Below are positions 15,885 through 24,547 of a stretch of 64,000 nucleotides of DNA, one piece after another; position 1 is the stretch's first letter; the number at the start of each line of letters is the position of its first letter. The position numbers and the translations under genes are program-made. Source of the stretch: Mycetocola spongiae (GTDB lineage: Bacteria > Actinomycetota > Actinomycetes > Actinomycetales > Microbacteriaceae). Below the pieces are notes generated by a model, which was given only the letters and a program-made list of their open reading frames with translations, did no database searches and was not told where the DNA came from. The stretch is taken from contig NZ_CP080203.1 of assembly GCF_020424085.1 (NCBI RefSeq), positions 2,170,001-2,234,000 of the forward strand. The letters run 5' to 3'.

Positions 15885-17258
15885 GTGTCGATCGCGGACC
15901 TGGGCCTGTCAGATCCCTCTCTCAACGAGGGTGCCCGTCACGAGCGCACCCCTCCGCATGACCTCCTGGCCGAGCAATCGGCGCTCGGCGGCATGCTGCT
16001 GTCCAAGGACGCCGTGGCCGATGTGGTGGAGTCCGTGCGCGCGGTCGATTTTTATATCCCCAAGCACGAGATCATCTTCGACGCGGTCCTCTCGCTCTAT
16101 TCCCACGGCGAGCCCACCGATGTCATCGCCGTCACCGATGAGCTCATCAAGCAGGGTGAGCTCTCGCGCGCGGGCGGCGCCGACTATCTGCACAGCCTCA
16201 CGAGCCTCGTGCCCACCGCCGCCAACGCCGGCTATTACGCAAGCATCGTGGCCGAGCGCGCCCTGCTGCGCCGCCTCGTGGAGGCCGGCACCCGCATCGT
16301 CCAGATGGGCTATCAGGGCGAGGGCGAGGTGCTTGACCTCGTAAATAACGCGCAGGCCGAGATCTATGCCGTCAACGGCAATGTGGACACCGAAGACTAC
16401 GTGCCGCTGACCGATGCCCTGGGTGCCGCAATCGACGAGATCGAGGCCGCCGCGGGCAAGGACGGCATGATGACCGGCGTGCCCACCGGCTTCATCGAGA
16501 TGGACGAGCTCACCAACGGTTTCCACCCCGGCCAGCTCATCATCGTGGCCGCGCGTCCGGCCCTCGGTAAGTCCACGCTGGCCCTCGACTTCGCGCGCGC
16601 CGCGTCCATCGGCAACGATATGCCCTCCATCTTCTTCTCCCTGGAAATGGGCCGCTCCGAGATCGCGATGCGCCTCATGGCCGCCGAGGCCTCGGTGCCG
16701 CTGCAGAGCATGCGTAAGGGCACGGTGGATCAGCGCGACTGGACCAAAATTGCCGCCACCCGCGGCAAGATTAACGACGCCCCGCTCTATATCGACGACA
16801 GCCCCAATATGACCCTCGTGGAGATTCGGGCCAAGTGCCGCCGGCTCAAGCAGCGCGTGGGCCTGCAGCTGGTGGTCATCGACTATCTGCAGCTGATGAC
16901 CTCGGGTAAGCGTGTGGAAAGCCGTCAGCAGGAGGTGTCGGAGTTCTCGCGTTCGCTGAAGCTCATGGCCAAGGAGCTTCAGGTTCCCGTGATCGCCCTG
17001 TCCCAGCTGAACCGTGGTCCCGAGCAGCGCGCCGATAAGATGCCCGCCATCTCGGACCTGCGAGAGTCGGGTTCGCTTGAGCAGGACGCCGATATGGTCA
17101 TCCTGTTGCACCGCGAGAGCGCCTACGAAAAAGACAACCCGCGCGCGGGCGAGGCCGATCTGATCGTGGCCAAGCACCGTAACGGCCCCACCCGCACCGT
17201 CACGGTGGCCTTCCACGGCCACTATTCGCGCTTCGCGGATCTCGCCCCGGCCATGTAG
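15885..17258 (+). CDS. dnaB: Replicative DNA helicase DnaB
   Basis: 457 residues. The N-terminal domain begins with PPHDLLAEQSALGGMLLSKDAVADVVE (residues 23-49). The RecA-like motor domain has Walker A AARPALGKST (222-231), FFSLEMG, and the Walker B region LQLVVIDYLQLM (about 325-336). There is also SQLNRGPEQRADKMPAISDLRESGSLEQDAD, and the arginine-finger-type end RNGPTRTVTVAF. No intein or other insertion is seen. The GTG at 15885 follows GCGGAGG by 8 nt. It unwinds DNA at replication forks. Location after the rpsF-rplI operon is the common actinobacterial order. Confidence 0.96.
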   Translation: MSIADLGLSDPSLNEGARHERTPPHDLLAEQSALGGMLLSKDAVADVVESVRAVDFYIPKHEIIFDAVLSLYSHGEPTDVIAVTDELIKQGELSRAGGADYLHSLTSLVPTAANAGYYASIVAERALLRRLVEAGTRIVQMGYQGEGEVLDLVNNAQAEIYAVNGNVDTEDYVPLTDALGAAIDEIEAAAGKDGMMTGVPTGFIEMDELTNGFHPGQLIIVAARPALGKSTLALDFARAASIGNDMPSIFFSLEMGRSEIAMRLMAAEASVPLQSMRKGTVDQRDWTKIAATRGKINDAPLYIDDSPNMTLVEIRAKCRRLKQRVGLQLVVIDYLQLMTSGKRVESRQQEVSEFSRSLKLMAKELQVPVIALSQLNRGPEQRADKMPAISDLRESGSLEQDADMVILLHRESAYEKDNPRAGEADLIVAKHRNGPTRTVTVAFHGHYSRFADLAPAM

Positions 17259-17295
17259 CGTGCGCCCGGTCGCGAGGCCGGGTGGGTGAATATCT

Positions 17296-17371
17296 TTGAC
17301 ACGCGCTCCCCGCGCTAGATAACATCCGCTATATGGGGAGGCGGAGTCGCGCGTTCGACGCGACCCTCCCC
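17296..17371 (+). promoter_or_regulatory. Consensus promoter and leader hairpin of the gene at 17389
   Basis: -35 TTGACA (17296-17301), an 18-bp spacer and -10 TAACAT (17320-17325). The transcript would begin with a strong two-part hairpin: GGGGAGG (17335-17341) with CCTCCCC (17365-17371), and GTCGCG (17346-17351) with CGCGAC (17359-17364). The hairpin ends 17 nt before the GTG, and no clear ribosome binding site follows it. Confidence 0.6.
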
Positions 17372-17388
17372 GCAGACTGGCGGCCAGC

Positions 17389-18735
17389 GTGACTCAAAGA
17401 ACCCCCGGCACTCCCCCGGCCACCGGCGAGGCGGAGCTGAGCGCCCTCGTGAACGATCTGCGCGCGGAGAACGCGCGCCTGCGGGCCGAGCGGGAGCGGC
17501 CCCCGCGGCCCCGCACGGGGCGCGGCCGAGCCCTCGCTGCGGGTGTTCTGATCACAATCGGCGCGCTCCTGGCGCCCGTGTCCATCCTGGCCCACTGGGC
17601 GGGCCAGCAGCTGGATAATACCGATTCCTTCATCGCGACCTTTGAGCCGCTGCTGCGCGAGAGCGCGGTGCAGGAGCGTATTGCCGCCGAGGTGACCGTG
17701 GCAATCTCCGCCGCCGTGGATATCCCTGGCCTCACCGAGCAGGCCTTTGATGGGCTGGAGGGGCTGGGGGTTCCGCCGCGCTCCGCGGCCGCACTCGGCG
17801 CACTTCGCGGCGCGGCCACGCAGGGACTGCATACGATGATCGAGCGCACCGTCGCTGGCTATCTTGATTCCGAGCAGTTTACGTCCCTGTCCTCCGCAGT
17901 GCTGTCCCGCACCCACGCACAAATCACGGGAACGCTGCGCGGCGATTCCGGGACGCTTGTGAATATCGGGGCCGATGGCGCGGTGGGGATCGAGCTGGCC
18001 CCGGTCATCGCGGCCGTCAAGACCGCGCTTATCGGCCAGGGATTCTCGGTGGCCGCGGCCATCCCGGAGCTGGATCGCATAATCGTAATCGCGCAGTCCG
18101 AGGAGATACTGCGGGCCCAGCCGCTCTATGCGCTCGCGGTGGGAGTGGGGGCGTGGCTGCCGCTCCTGGCCCTGCTGATCCTCGGCGGCGGCATTCTCCT
18201 TGCCCCGCGCCGCCGGGCCGGGCTGATCTGGGCCTCGGGCCTGCTCGCGGGTGTGCTGATCCTGACCGTGGTCGGCCTAGGCATCGCGCGCGGCCTCGTG
18301 GTCCCGGGCCTCGCGCAGAGCCTCGGTTCGCGCGAGGTTGCGGAGCTGGTATATGACGCGCTGACCCGCTTCACCCTCAGCCTCGCCACCGCGATAGCGG
18401 TACTGGCCGTGGCGGTGGCCGTCTCCGCCTGGTTCTCCGGACCCGGCAGCGTGGCTGTGCGCCTGCGCGGCCTGGGCTCCGCGGTATGCCGGGCCGCACG
18501 CACCCTGGGCGAGAAATTTGGGCTGTCCACGGGGGCCTTCGGGGAGCGGGTATATCGGGTGCGGCACGCACTGCGCGCGCTGATCGGGGTGGCCGCGGGC
18601 TGCGCGATCCTGCTGATTCGCCCGCTCACCCCCGGGCTGGTGATCGGCACCATCCTGGGTGCACTCTTGCTGTTGATCATCGCGGAGTTTATCCAGCGCC
18701 CCCCGGCCGAAGCGGGCGCGACCACCCTGGCGTAG
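17389..18735 (+). CDS. Multi-pass membrane protein with N-terminal coiled coil, unknown function
   Basis: 448 residues. A short predicted coiled coil (LSALVNDLRAENARLRAERE, residues 17-36) leads into TM1 (about 51-72). An extracytoplasmic domain of about 170 residues follows (LDNTDSFIATFEPLLRESAVQERIAAEVTVAI and onward) and then several TM segments (about 245-262, 285-305, 330-350, 395-440). This architecture is common in uncharacterised actinobacterial membrane proteins; no catalytic motif is seen. The leader hairpin suggests post-transcriptional control. Confidence 0.75.
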   Translation: MTQRTPGTPPATGEAELSALVNDLRAENARLRAERERPPRPRTGRGRALAAGVLITIGALLAPVSILAHWAGQQLDNTDSFIATFEPLLRESAVQERIAAEVTVAISAAVDIPGLTEQAFDGLEGLGVPPRSAAALGALRGAATQGLHTMIERTVAGYLDSEQFTSLSSAVLSRTHAQITGTLRGDSGTLVNIGADGAVGIELAPVIAAVKTALIGQGFSVAAAIPELDRIIVIAQSEEILRAQPLYALAVGVGAWLPLLALLILGGGILLAPRRRAGLIWASGLLAGVLILTVVGLGIARGLVVPGLAQSLGSREVAELVYDALTRFTLSLATAIAVLAVAVAVSAWFSGPGSVAVRLRGLGSAVCRAARTLGEKFGLSTGAFGERVYRVRHALRALIGVAAGCAILLIRPLTPGLVIGTILGALLLLIIAEFIQRPPAEAGATTLA

Positions 18736-18776
18736 ACTGGGCGGGATAATCAATTTCCTGCGAAAGAGGCACTATC

Positions 18777-19448
18777 GTGGCCACACCCGTCGATGCCGCG
18801 CCCCCCGGCGCCGTCGCACCCGTACTTCCCCGCAGCTCCTGGACCCTCCCGATCGCCCGCGCGATCGTGGCCGCGGTGGTGGCCCTTGTCATCACCTTCT
18901 CGAGCGACCACTCCGCACTCTTTGGCCTCTATACCTTTGGTGGCTTTGCCGTGCTGGAGGGCCTGGTCCTCCTGATTTTCTCGGGCCGGGCACTGCCGCG
19001 CGTGATCTCCGGCGGGCTGTTCCGATTGCAGGGAATCGTGGGCGTGGTGCTGGGTGCCGCGGCACTGATCCTCGCCGCCACGCTCCCGGATGCGCGCCTC
19101 GTGGCCTATCTGGGCCTGGTCATCGCCTGGGCCCTGCTCAGCGGTGTGCTGGAATTGGTGAGCGGATTGCGCGCTCGCGGCCGGGTGGAGGGCGCCCGCG
19201 ATTGGCTCACGATCGGTGGCCTCACGCTGCTGCTCGCCCTGGTTTTTGTCCTGGTTCGTCCCGAGTTTAACCACCCCTATGGTGGCGACGGCAAGGTCCC
19301 GCCGGGAGTGCTCACCGCGTCCATCATGGGCGTGGGTCTTTTTGGTGCCTATGCCGCGATCTCCGCGGTATTCCAGGGCATCGCCGGCCTGTCCCTGCGC
19401 TGGGCCGGCACCGCCAAAACGGCGGATCGCGTCACGGAAGGTGTATAG
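18777..19448 (+). CDS. DUF308/HdeD-like integral membrane protein
   Basis: 223 residues with six to seven TM segments, repeated as short helical hairpins (about 25-48, 52-70, 78-95, 103-125, 141-160, 180-205). The arrangement and motifs such as LYTFGGFAVLEGLVLLI and LLSGVLELVSGLRAR (about 119-133) fit the HdeD/DUF308 superfamily, whose members are linked to acid or membrane stress but mostly uncharacterised. GTG start with AAAGAGG as ribosome binding site. The next gene starts 6 nt after its stop, so the two form an operon. Confidence 0.75.
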   Translation: MATPVDAAPPGAVAPVLPRSSWTLPIARAIVAAVVALVITFSSDHSALFGLYTFGGFAVLEGLVLLIFSGRALPRVISGGLFRLQGIVGVVLGAAALILAATLPDARLVAYLGLVIAWALLSGVLELVSGLRARGRVEGARDWLTIGGLTLLLALVFVLVRPEFNHPYGGDGKVPPGVLTASIMGVGLFGAYAAISAVFQGIAGLSLRWAGTAKTADRVTEGV

Positions 19449-19454
19449 GTTTTT

Positions 19455-19736
19455 ATGAAGGATTCAGCGGAAAACGGCCTGCCCGAGGGCACCCGCAAGC
19501 CCACCCGGCGCGAGATTCTGCGCCCCGCCGAGCTGCTTGTGATGGCGCTCATCTTTGCGGTATTTGCCGGGCTGATCGCCCTGATGTCCTCGCGGGATCC
19601 GATGCTCTCGGCCATTCTTGCCGGCATCGCCTTTATCGTGGGCGTGATCGGGTTGGCGATGTTCTCGCTCGCCGTGAAGCCCGATGACCTCGAGGTTACG
19701 GATATCCGCGAGCAGGATCAGAAGCCCAAGCGCTAG
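19455..19736 (+). CDS. Small two-TM membrane protein
   Basis: 93 residues: a charged N-terminus (residues 1-24), TM segments at about 27-45 and 50-74, and an acidic then basic tail (DDLEVTDIREQDQKPKR). It is co-transcribed with the HdeD-like gene. Not assigned to a family; such proteins often accompany membrane-stress genes in actinobacteria. Confidence 0.7.
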   Translation: MKDSAENGLPEGTRKPTRREILRPAELLVMALIFAVFAGLIALMSSRDPMLSAILAGIAFIVGVIGLAMFSLAVKPDDLEVTDIREQDQKPKR

Positions 19737-19738
19737 GA

Positions 19739-19811
19739 GTTTCCACACCTCTACACAGGGTTATCCCCAAAGTTATCCACATGTGGACACTTCTTTAGGC
19801 GGTTATCCCCA
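19739..19811. promoter_or_regulatory. Second cluster of DnaA-box-like sequences
   Basis: In 73 bp: GTTTCCACA (19739-19747), TTATCCCCA (19761-19769), TTATCCACA (19773-19781, perfect), TGTGGACAC (19782-19790, reverse) and TTATCCCCA (19803-19811). The third and fourth form a back-to-back pair around TCCACATGTGGA. It lies between a gene end and a terminator, so it is not a promoter for either neighbour. Confidence 0.55.
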
Positions 19812-19824
19812 GGCGGGGTGTTAA

Positions 19825-19865
19825 TAAAAAAGTGGCCACCCGGGAATCCCGGGTGGCCACTTTTT
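19825..19865. terminator. Bidirectional intrinsic terminator
   Basis: AGTGGCCACCCGGGA (19831-19845) pairs with TCCCGGGTGGCCACT (19847-19861), flanked by AAAAAA on the left and TTTTT on the right. It serves both the plus-strand membrane-protein operon and minus-strand purB. Confidence 0.9.
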
Positions 19866-19871
19866 ATGCGC

Positions 19872-21254
19872 CTAGGGCAGGTAGTCCACAAGCTCCGCGG
19901 ACAGCCCCACATAGGTGGCGGGAGTGAGCGCCAGCAGGCGGGCCTTGGCCTCGGCACCGATATCAAGCTTCTCCACAAACTCGATCAGGTCGGCCTGGCC
20001 GATGCGCTTGCCGCGCGTGAGCTCCTTGAGCAGCGCATAGGGGTCCTCGATCGTGGAGCGACCCGCGGCCACCTCGGCCCGGATCACGGTCTGGATGGCC
20101 TCGCCCAGGATCTCCCAGTTGGCGTTCAGATCGTCCAGCAGGGCCTGCTCGTTCAGCGAGATCTCGCGCAGACCGCGCGCGAGGTTATCCAGCGCCAGCA
20201 GCGAGTGGCCAAAGCCCACGCCGATATTGCGCTGAGCGCTGGAATCGGTGAGGTCGCGCTGCATCCGGCTGGTGACCAGCGTGGCGGCCAGCGAGTCCAG
20301 GATCGCGCTCGAGAGCTCCAGGTTGGCCTCGGCGTTTTCGAAGCGGATCGGGTTGATCTTATGCGGCATCGTGGAGGAGCCGGTGGCGCCGGCCTGCGGG
20401 ATCTGCGTGAAATAGCCCATCGAAATATAGGTCCAGATATCCGTGGCCAGGTTGTGCAGCACGCGGTTGGCATGGGACATCTTGCCGTAGACCTCGGCCT
20501 GCCAGTCGTGGGATTCGATCTGGGTGGTCAGCGGGTTCCAGGTGAGCCCCAGGCCCTCCACAAACTCCTTGGACAGCGCGGGCCAATCGGCGCCGGGCTC
20601 GGCCACCACATGGGCCGAGAACGTGCCCGTGGCCCCCGAGAACTTACCGAGGTACTCGGTGTCCTGGATCTGGGCGACGATGCGCTCCAGGCGCCATGCG
20701 GTCACCGCAAGCTCGCGGCCCATCGTGCTGGGCGTGGCGGGCTGGCCGTGGGTATGCGAGAGCATCGGGGCGGCGCGGTGGGTATGGGCGAGCTCGCGCA
20801 GGATATCGATCACGCGGCGCAGGCCGGGCAGCCAGACCTCCTGCACGGCGGCCGAGACCGTGAGCGCATAGGAGAGGTTGTTGATGTCCTCGCTGGTGCA
20901 CGCGAAGTGGGTGAGCTCGGCGATGGCGTCCAGGCCCAGCTCCGAGAGGCGGTGCCGGACGAGGTATTCCACGGCCTTCACATCGTGCCGGGTCACGGCC
21001 TCCTTCTCGGCCAGCCAGTCGATATCGGCCTGGCCAAACTCGGTATAGAGCGCGCGCAGGGCGGTGGTCGCCTCCTCGGTCAGCGGGGAGGACCCGAAGG
21101 CACTACGGCCGGTCAGGGCGATCAGCCACTCGACCTCCACCTGGACGCGGGCACGGTTCAGGCCGGCCTCGCTGAGGTACTCGCCGAGGCCGCTCACGGC
21201 GGCCTGGTAGCGGCCGTCGAGGGGACTGAGCGGCTGGGTGGGAAGTGAGGTCAT
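19872..21254 (-). CDS. purB: Adenylosuccinate lyase
   Basis: 460-residue enzyme of the fumarase/aspartase superfamily acting twice in purine synthesis (SAICAR to AICAR, adenylosuccinate to AMP). The superfamily signature GSSTMPHKINP lies at about residues 284-294, with the catalytic His region THGQPATPSTMG at about 166-177 and TSEDINNLSYAL near 112. Start ATG 21254 gives MTSLPTQPLSPLDGRY, the normal N-terminus, with GGGAG upstream. Its ATG overlaps the stop of the phosphatase gene (ATGA), so it is the last gene of a three-gene operon. Confidence 0.95.
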   Translation of the reverse strand: MTSLPTQPLSPLDGRYQAAVSGLGEYLSEAGLNRARVQVEVEWLIALTGRSAFGSSPLTEEATTALRALYTEFGQADIDWLAEKEAVTRHDVKAVEYLVRHRLSELGLDAIAELTHFACTSEDINNLSYALTVSAAVQEVWLPGLRRVIDILRELAHTHRAAPMLSHTHGQPATPSTMGRELAVTAWRLERIVAQIQDTEYLGKFSGATGTFSAHVVAEPGADWPALSKEFVEGLGLTWNPLTTQIESHDWQAEVYGKMSHANRVLHNLATDIWTYISMGYFTQIPQAGATGSSTMPHKINPIRFENAEANLELSSAILDSLAATLVTSRMQRDLTDSSAQRNIGVGFGHSLLALDNLARGLREISLNEQALLDDLNANWEILGEAIQTVIRAEVAAGRSTIEDPYALLKELTRGKRIGQADLIEFVEKLDIGAEAKARLLALTPATYVGLSAELVDYLP

Positions 21255-21784
21255 CGAGGAGCTCCCTGTTGAATCGCGGGTTGTATTTGGCGGAAAAGTT
21301 GAATGCATGCCCCCTCAATCATGCCGAATACGGCGTCAAATACCGCATCGTCGGCATAATACGGGTCGGGCACATCGGCCAGATGGGCCTGCGCGGGATC
21401 AAAACTCAGCAGCAGCGCGACCTTATCCGCGTCCTCCGGGCCGGGTGCCCAGGCGCGCAGGACGCGGTCATGGCTGCGATCCAGGGCCACCACCAGATCA
21501 AATTCCCGGAAGTGTTCGGGCTGAAATTTGCGGGCGCGATGGGCGCTGCCGTCCAGCCCGTGCCGCGCGAGCGAGTCCACGGTGCGCGAATCGGCGCGCT
21601 CACCCACGTGCCAGTCCCCCGTGGCCGAGGAGGAGATATGGAGAGCGTGTTCAAGGCCCGCGGCCGCGGCGAGGCGGCGGAAAATCAGCTCGGCCATCGG
21701 GGAACGGCAGATATTTCCCGAGCAGACAAAGGTCACGGCAAATGGTTGCGCGGGGGCGTCGCTCGGGGCAGCTATCGGCATCAT
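21251..21784 (-). CDS. Low-molecular-weight protein-tyrosine phosphatase
   Basis: 177 residues. The active-site P-loop CSGNICRS (Cys21 to Arg27, CX5R) stands right after a beta strand, and the general-acid loop DPYY is at about residues 140-143, both diagnostic of cytosolic LMW-PTPs. It probably removes phosphate from tyrosine (or arginine) of cellular or cell-envelope-synthesis proteins. It sits between a small membrane protein and purB and is translationally coupled to purB; no tyrosine kinase gene is near. Confidence 0.92.
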   Translation of the reverse strand: MMPIAAPSDAPAQPFAVTFVCSGNICRSPMAELIFRRLAAAAGLEHALHISSSATGDWHVGERADSRTVDSLARHGLDGSAHRARKFQPEHFREFDLVVALDRSHDRVLRAWAPGPEDADKVALLLSFDPAQAHLADVPDPYYADDAVFDAVFGMIEGACIQLFRQIQPAIQQGAPR

Positions 21785-21809
21785 TTTCCGCGTCCTCGCA
21801 CCGGTACGC

Positions 21810-22205
21810 CTAGCGGCGGTTCAGCTGCGGGCGCAGGATCGAGCCCAGGATGGAGTTAATAATCGAGATGACGATGGCGCCGAGGATGGCCCACCAGATA
21901 TTTTCCACGCTCAGGCCCCAGCCGAAGCTCTGCGTGATCGAGGCAACAATCATCAGCAGGGCGCCGTTCACAAGGAAGGAGATCAGGCCCAGCGTGATGA
22001 TGTACAGGGGGAAGGCAACGATGCGGATGAGCGTGCCGAGGATCGCATTCACCAGGGCAAAGACCAGCGCCACGGCCAGATAGCTCAGCGCGATGGGGCC
22101 CCAGGAGTCATCGGCATAGGGGCGCACGCTGATGCCCGACACGAGCAGCGTCGTGAGCCAGATGGCCACGGCGTTGATGATAATTCGGAGAAGAAACTTT
22201 CCCAT
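21810..22205 (-). CDS. Small membrane protein of the phage-holin-4-superfamily type
   Basis: 131 residues with four hydrophobic helices (about 5-22, 40-65, 68-92, 100-122). Features such as IALSYLAVALVFALVNAILGTLIRIV and PLYIITLGLISFLVNGALLMIVASI place it in the widespread bacterial Phage_holin_4_2-like family. Despite the name, members are chromosomal and not lytic. First gene of the operon with the phosphatase and purB; ATG 22205. Confidence 0.82.
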   Translation of the reverse strand: MGKFLLRIIINAVAIWLTTLLVSGISVRPYADDSWGPIALSYLAVALVFALVNAILGTLIRIVAFPLYIITLGLISFLVNGALLMIVASITQSFGWGLSVENIWWAILGAIVISIINSILGSILRPQLNRR

Positions 22206-22271
22206 AGGACCAACTATTGCAGTTCTTGCGGCGAGTCGCACTACATACGCGCGCGGGAATCGGCAGATCAA

Positions 22272-22277
22272 TAGACT
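22272..22277 (+). promoter_or_regulatory. Leaderless -10 element of the aminotransferase gene
   Basis: TAGACT ends 6 nt before GTG 22284; no Shine-Dalgarno sequence is present. Alternative starts TTG 22278 and GTG 22281 are in frame but too close to the -10. Confidence 0.45.
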
Positions 22278-22283
22278 TTGGTG

Positions 22284-23387
22284 GTGGACAACGTACAGAA
22301 AAGCGCCGTGAGGCTGCGCCCGGAGATCCTGGCCTCGCCGGTATATCGCCAGGGCAAGCCCGCCAGCGCGGAGGCATTTAAGCTTTCCAGCAACGAGAAT
22401 CCGTTCCCGCCGCTTCCCGGAGTGGCCGCGGCGGTCACCGCCGAACTCGGTTTTAACCGCTATCCCGATGCCACCGCGGGCGCCCTGCGGGTGGCCCTCG
22501 GGCAGCGCCTCGGCGTGCGAGCCGAGGAGATCATCGTGGGCTCGGGGTCGGTGGCGCTGCTCCTGCAGTTCATCACGGCCGCCGCCGGCCCGGGCGATGA
22601 CGTGGTGTACTCGTGGCGGTCCTTCGAGGCCTATCCCACGCTGGTGACCGTGGCCGGGGCGCGCAGCGTTCCCGTGCCCAACCGCGCCGATGGTGGGCAC
22701 GACCTCCCGGCCCTGGCCGCGGCGATCACCCCCGCAACCCGCGTGGTGATCGTATGCAGCCCCAATAACCCCACCGGGGTGACCGTGACCCGCGCCGAGT
22801 TTGAGGCGTTCATGGCCGAGGTCCCCGCGGACCTGCTTGTGCTCCTGGACGAGGCCTATGCCGAGTTTGTGGTGGACCCCGAGGCGGTTAACGGCCGCGA
22901 CCTCGTGGGCCGCTATCCCAACCTCGTGATCCTGCGCACTTTCTCCAAGGCCTATGGCCTCGCGGGGCTGCGCGTGGGCTGGGCCACGGGCCCCGAGGCC
23001 ATCCTCGACGCCGCGCGCGCCACCGCAATCCCGCTCTCGGTGACCGGGGTGGCCCAGGCCGCCGCTATCGCCTCGCTGGAGCTCGAGGAGGAGCTCTTTG
23101 AGCGCGTCTCCGAGCTGGTATCGCGCCGCGAGGAGCTGCTGTCAGGGCTCGGCGAACGCGGCTGGAATATCCCCGTGAGCGGCTCCAATTTCATCTGGCT
23201 GGCCACGGGCGAATACACCGACGCGGCCGCACAGATTCTCTGGGACGCCGGCCTCGTGGCCCGCCCCTTCTCGGGTGATGGCGTGCGCATCAGTATCGGC
23301 GAACGCGAATCGCTCACCCCCATTCTGGACGCCGCCGATGCCATCCTGAATCTTCTTCCCGCCCTCCATCCCGCCAAGGCGAGGTAA
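22284..23387 (+). CDS. hisC: Histidinol-phosphate / aromatic aminotransferase family, class I/II PLP enzyme
   Basis: 367-residue PLP enzyme. Landmarks: [13 protein letters not shown] (residues 32-44), [12 protein letters not shown] (about 80), SPNNPTGV (about 155), LDEAYAEF (about 190) and the PLP lysine in [16 protein letters not shown] (Lys about 217), then RISIGE near the end. This is the HisC/Pat layout. It sits 5 bp upstream of the 2-oxoacid dehydrogenase genes and is probably co-transcribed, so its physiological substrates may be aromatic or branched-chain amino acids whose keto acids feed the complex. Histidine synthesis remains possible, and no other his genes are here. Confidence 0.85.
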   Translation: MDNVQKSAVRLRPEILASPVYRQGKPASAEAFKLSSNENPFPPLPGVAAAVTAELGFNRYPDATAGALRVALGQRLGVRAEEIIVGSGSVALLLQFITAAAGPGDDVVYSWRSFEAYPTLVTVAGARSVPVPNRADGGHDLPALAAAITPATRVVIVCSPNNPTGVTVTRAEFEAFMAEVPADLLVLLDEAYAEFVVDPEAVNGRDLVGRYPNLVILRTFSKAYGLAGLRVGWATGPEAILDAARATAIPLSVTGVAQAAAIASLELEEELFERVSELVSRREELLSGLGERGWNIPVSGSNFIWLATGEYTDAAAQILWDAGLVARPFSGDGVRISIGERESLTPILDAADAILNLLPALHPAKAR

Positions 23388-23392
23388 TACCC

Positions 23393-24547
23393 ATGAACCA
23401 GCAGAACCAGCCGGCCGAGCACGAGCCCGTCCGAATTCTCCAGGCGGACGGCACGTTTGCGCCCAATGCCGCCGCCGAGCCCTTCCTGGCCCGCCTCGAC
23501 GCCCTGAGCGACGCCGATCACGCCCGTTTCTATCGGGACATGGTGTCCGTGCGCGCGTTTGACCGCGAGGCCACCAACCTGCAGCGCCAGGGCGAGATGG
23601 CCCTCTACCCGCCGAGCCACGGGCAGGAGGCCGCCCAGGTGGGCTCGGCCCGCGCCGCCCGCCCGCAGGACCATATCTTCCCGTCCTATCGGGAGCACGT
23701 GGTGGGGATGATCCGCGGAATCGACCCGCTGGACATCATCCGCCTGATGCGCGGGGTGACCCACGGCGGCTGGAATCCCAACGACCCCAAAAACGGCAAT
23801 TTCCACCTCTATACGCTGGTGCTCGGCTCGCAGACCCTGCACGCCACGGGCTATGCGATGGGCCAGGTCCTGGACGGGGCCACCGGCACCGGCAACCCCG
23901 AGACCGATCAGGCCACGATGGTGTATTTCGGCGATGGCTCCAGCTCCGAGGGCGACGTGAACGAGGCCCTGGTCTTCGCCGCGAGCTATCAGACCCCGCA
24001 GGTATTTTTCCTGCAGAATAACCACTGGGCCATCTCCGTGCCCGTGAGCATCCAGTCGCGCACGCCGCTGTTCCGCCGCGGCGAGGGCTTTGGCATCAAC
24101 AGCATCCAGATCGACGGCAACGACGTCCTGGCAAGCTATGCCGTGAGCGCCGATCGGCTCGACGCCGCGCGCGCGGGCGGCGGCCCCCGCTTCATCGAGG
24201 CCCTCACCTATCGCGTGGGAGCCCATACCACCAGCGATGACCCCACCAAATATCGCAGCGAGGAGGAACTCGCCTCCTGGGTCGCCCGGGATCCGATCAT
24301 CCGGTTTGAGAAGTATCTGCGCGCGCGCGGGGCCGAGGAATCCGTATTCACCGGGGCCGAGGAGGAGGCGCGCGATCTGGCCGCCGATATCCGTCGCCGC
24401 ACCCTGGAGATCGCCGATCCCGCAGTCGAGAAAATCTTCGAGCACGTTTATACCGATCCGCACCCCCAGATGGAGGAGCAGCTCGCGTGGCTCACCGAGT
24501 ATGAGGCAGGCATGAACGCCGCCGGAGAAGCCGAGGAGACCCGATGA
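23393..24547 (+). CDS. pdhA: 2-oxoacid dehydrogenase E1 alpha subunit (pyruvate or branched-chain type)
   Basis: 384 residues. The thiamine-diphosphate motif runs from YFGDGSSSEGDVNEALVFAA to FFLQNNHWAISVP (about residues 181-220). PPSHGQEAAQVG (about 72-83) and FPSYREHVVGMIRG are typical of E1 alpha. C-terminal YRVGAHTTSDDPTKYR (about 274-289) carries the phosphorylation-loop region of E1 alpha enzymes. Members of this actinobacterial cluster are annotated either as pyruvate or branched-chain 2-oxoacid dehydrogenases; the aminotransferase next door favours a keto acid from amino acids. It overlaps the E1 beta gene by ATGA. Confidence 0.9.
   Translation: MNQQNQPAEHEPVRILQADGTFAPNAAAEPFLARLDALSDADHARFYRDMVSVRAFDREATNLQRQGEMALYPPSHGQEAAQVGSARAARPQDHIFPSYREHVVGMIRGIDPLDIIRLMRGVTHGGWNPNDPKNGNFHLYTLVLGSQTLHATGYAMGQVLDGATGTGNPETDQATMVYFGDGSSSEGDVNEALVFAASYQTPQVFFLQNNHWAISVPVSIQSRTPLFRRGEGFGINSIQIDGNDVLASYAVSADRLDAARAGGGPRFIEALTYRVGAHTTSDDPTKYRSEEELASWVARDPIIRFEKYLRARGAEESVFTGAEEEARDLAADIRRRTLEIADPAVEKIFEHVYTDPHPQMEEQLAWLTEYEAGMNAAGEAEETR

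Noticed and set aside
21810-22205. Treating the small four-TM protein as a phage holin and thus a prophage mark
   Set aside because: The holin-4 superfamily name is historical; the gene is in an operon with a phosphatase and purB and is a common chromosomal gene.
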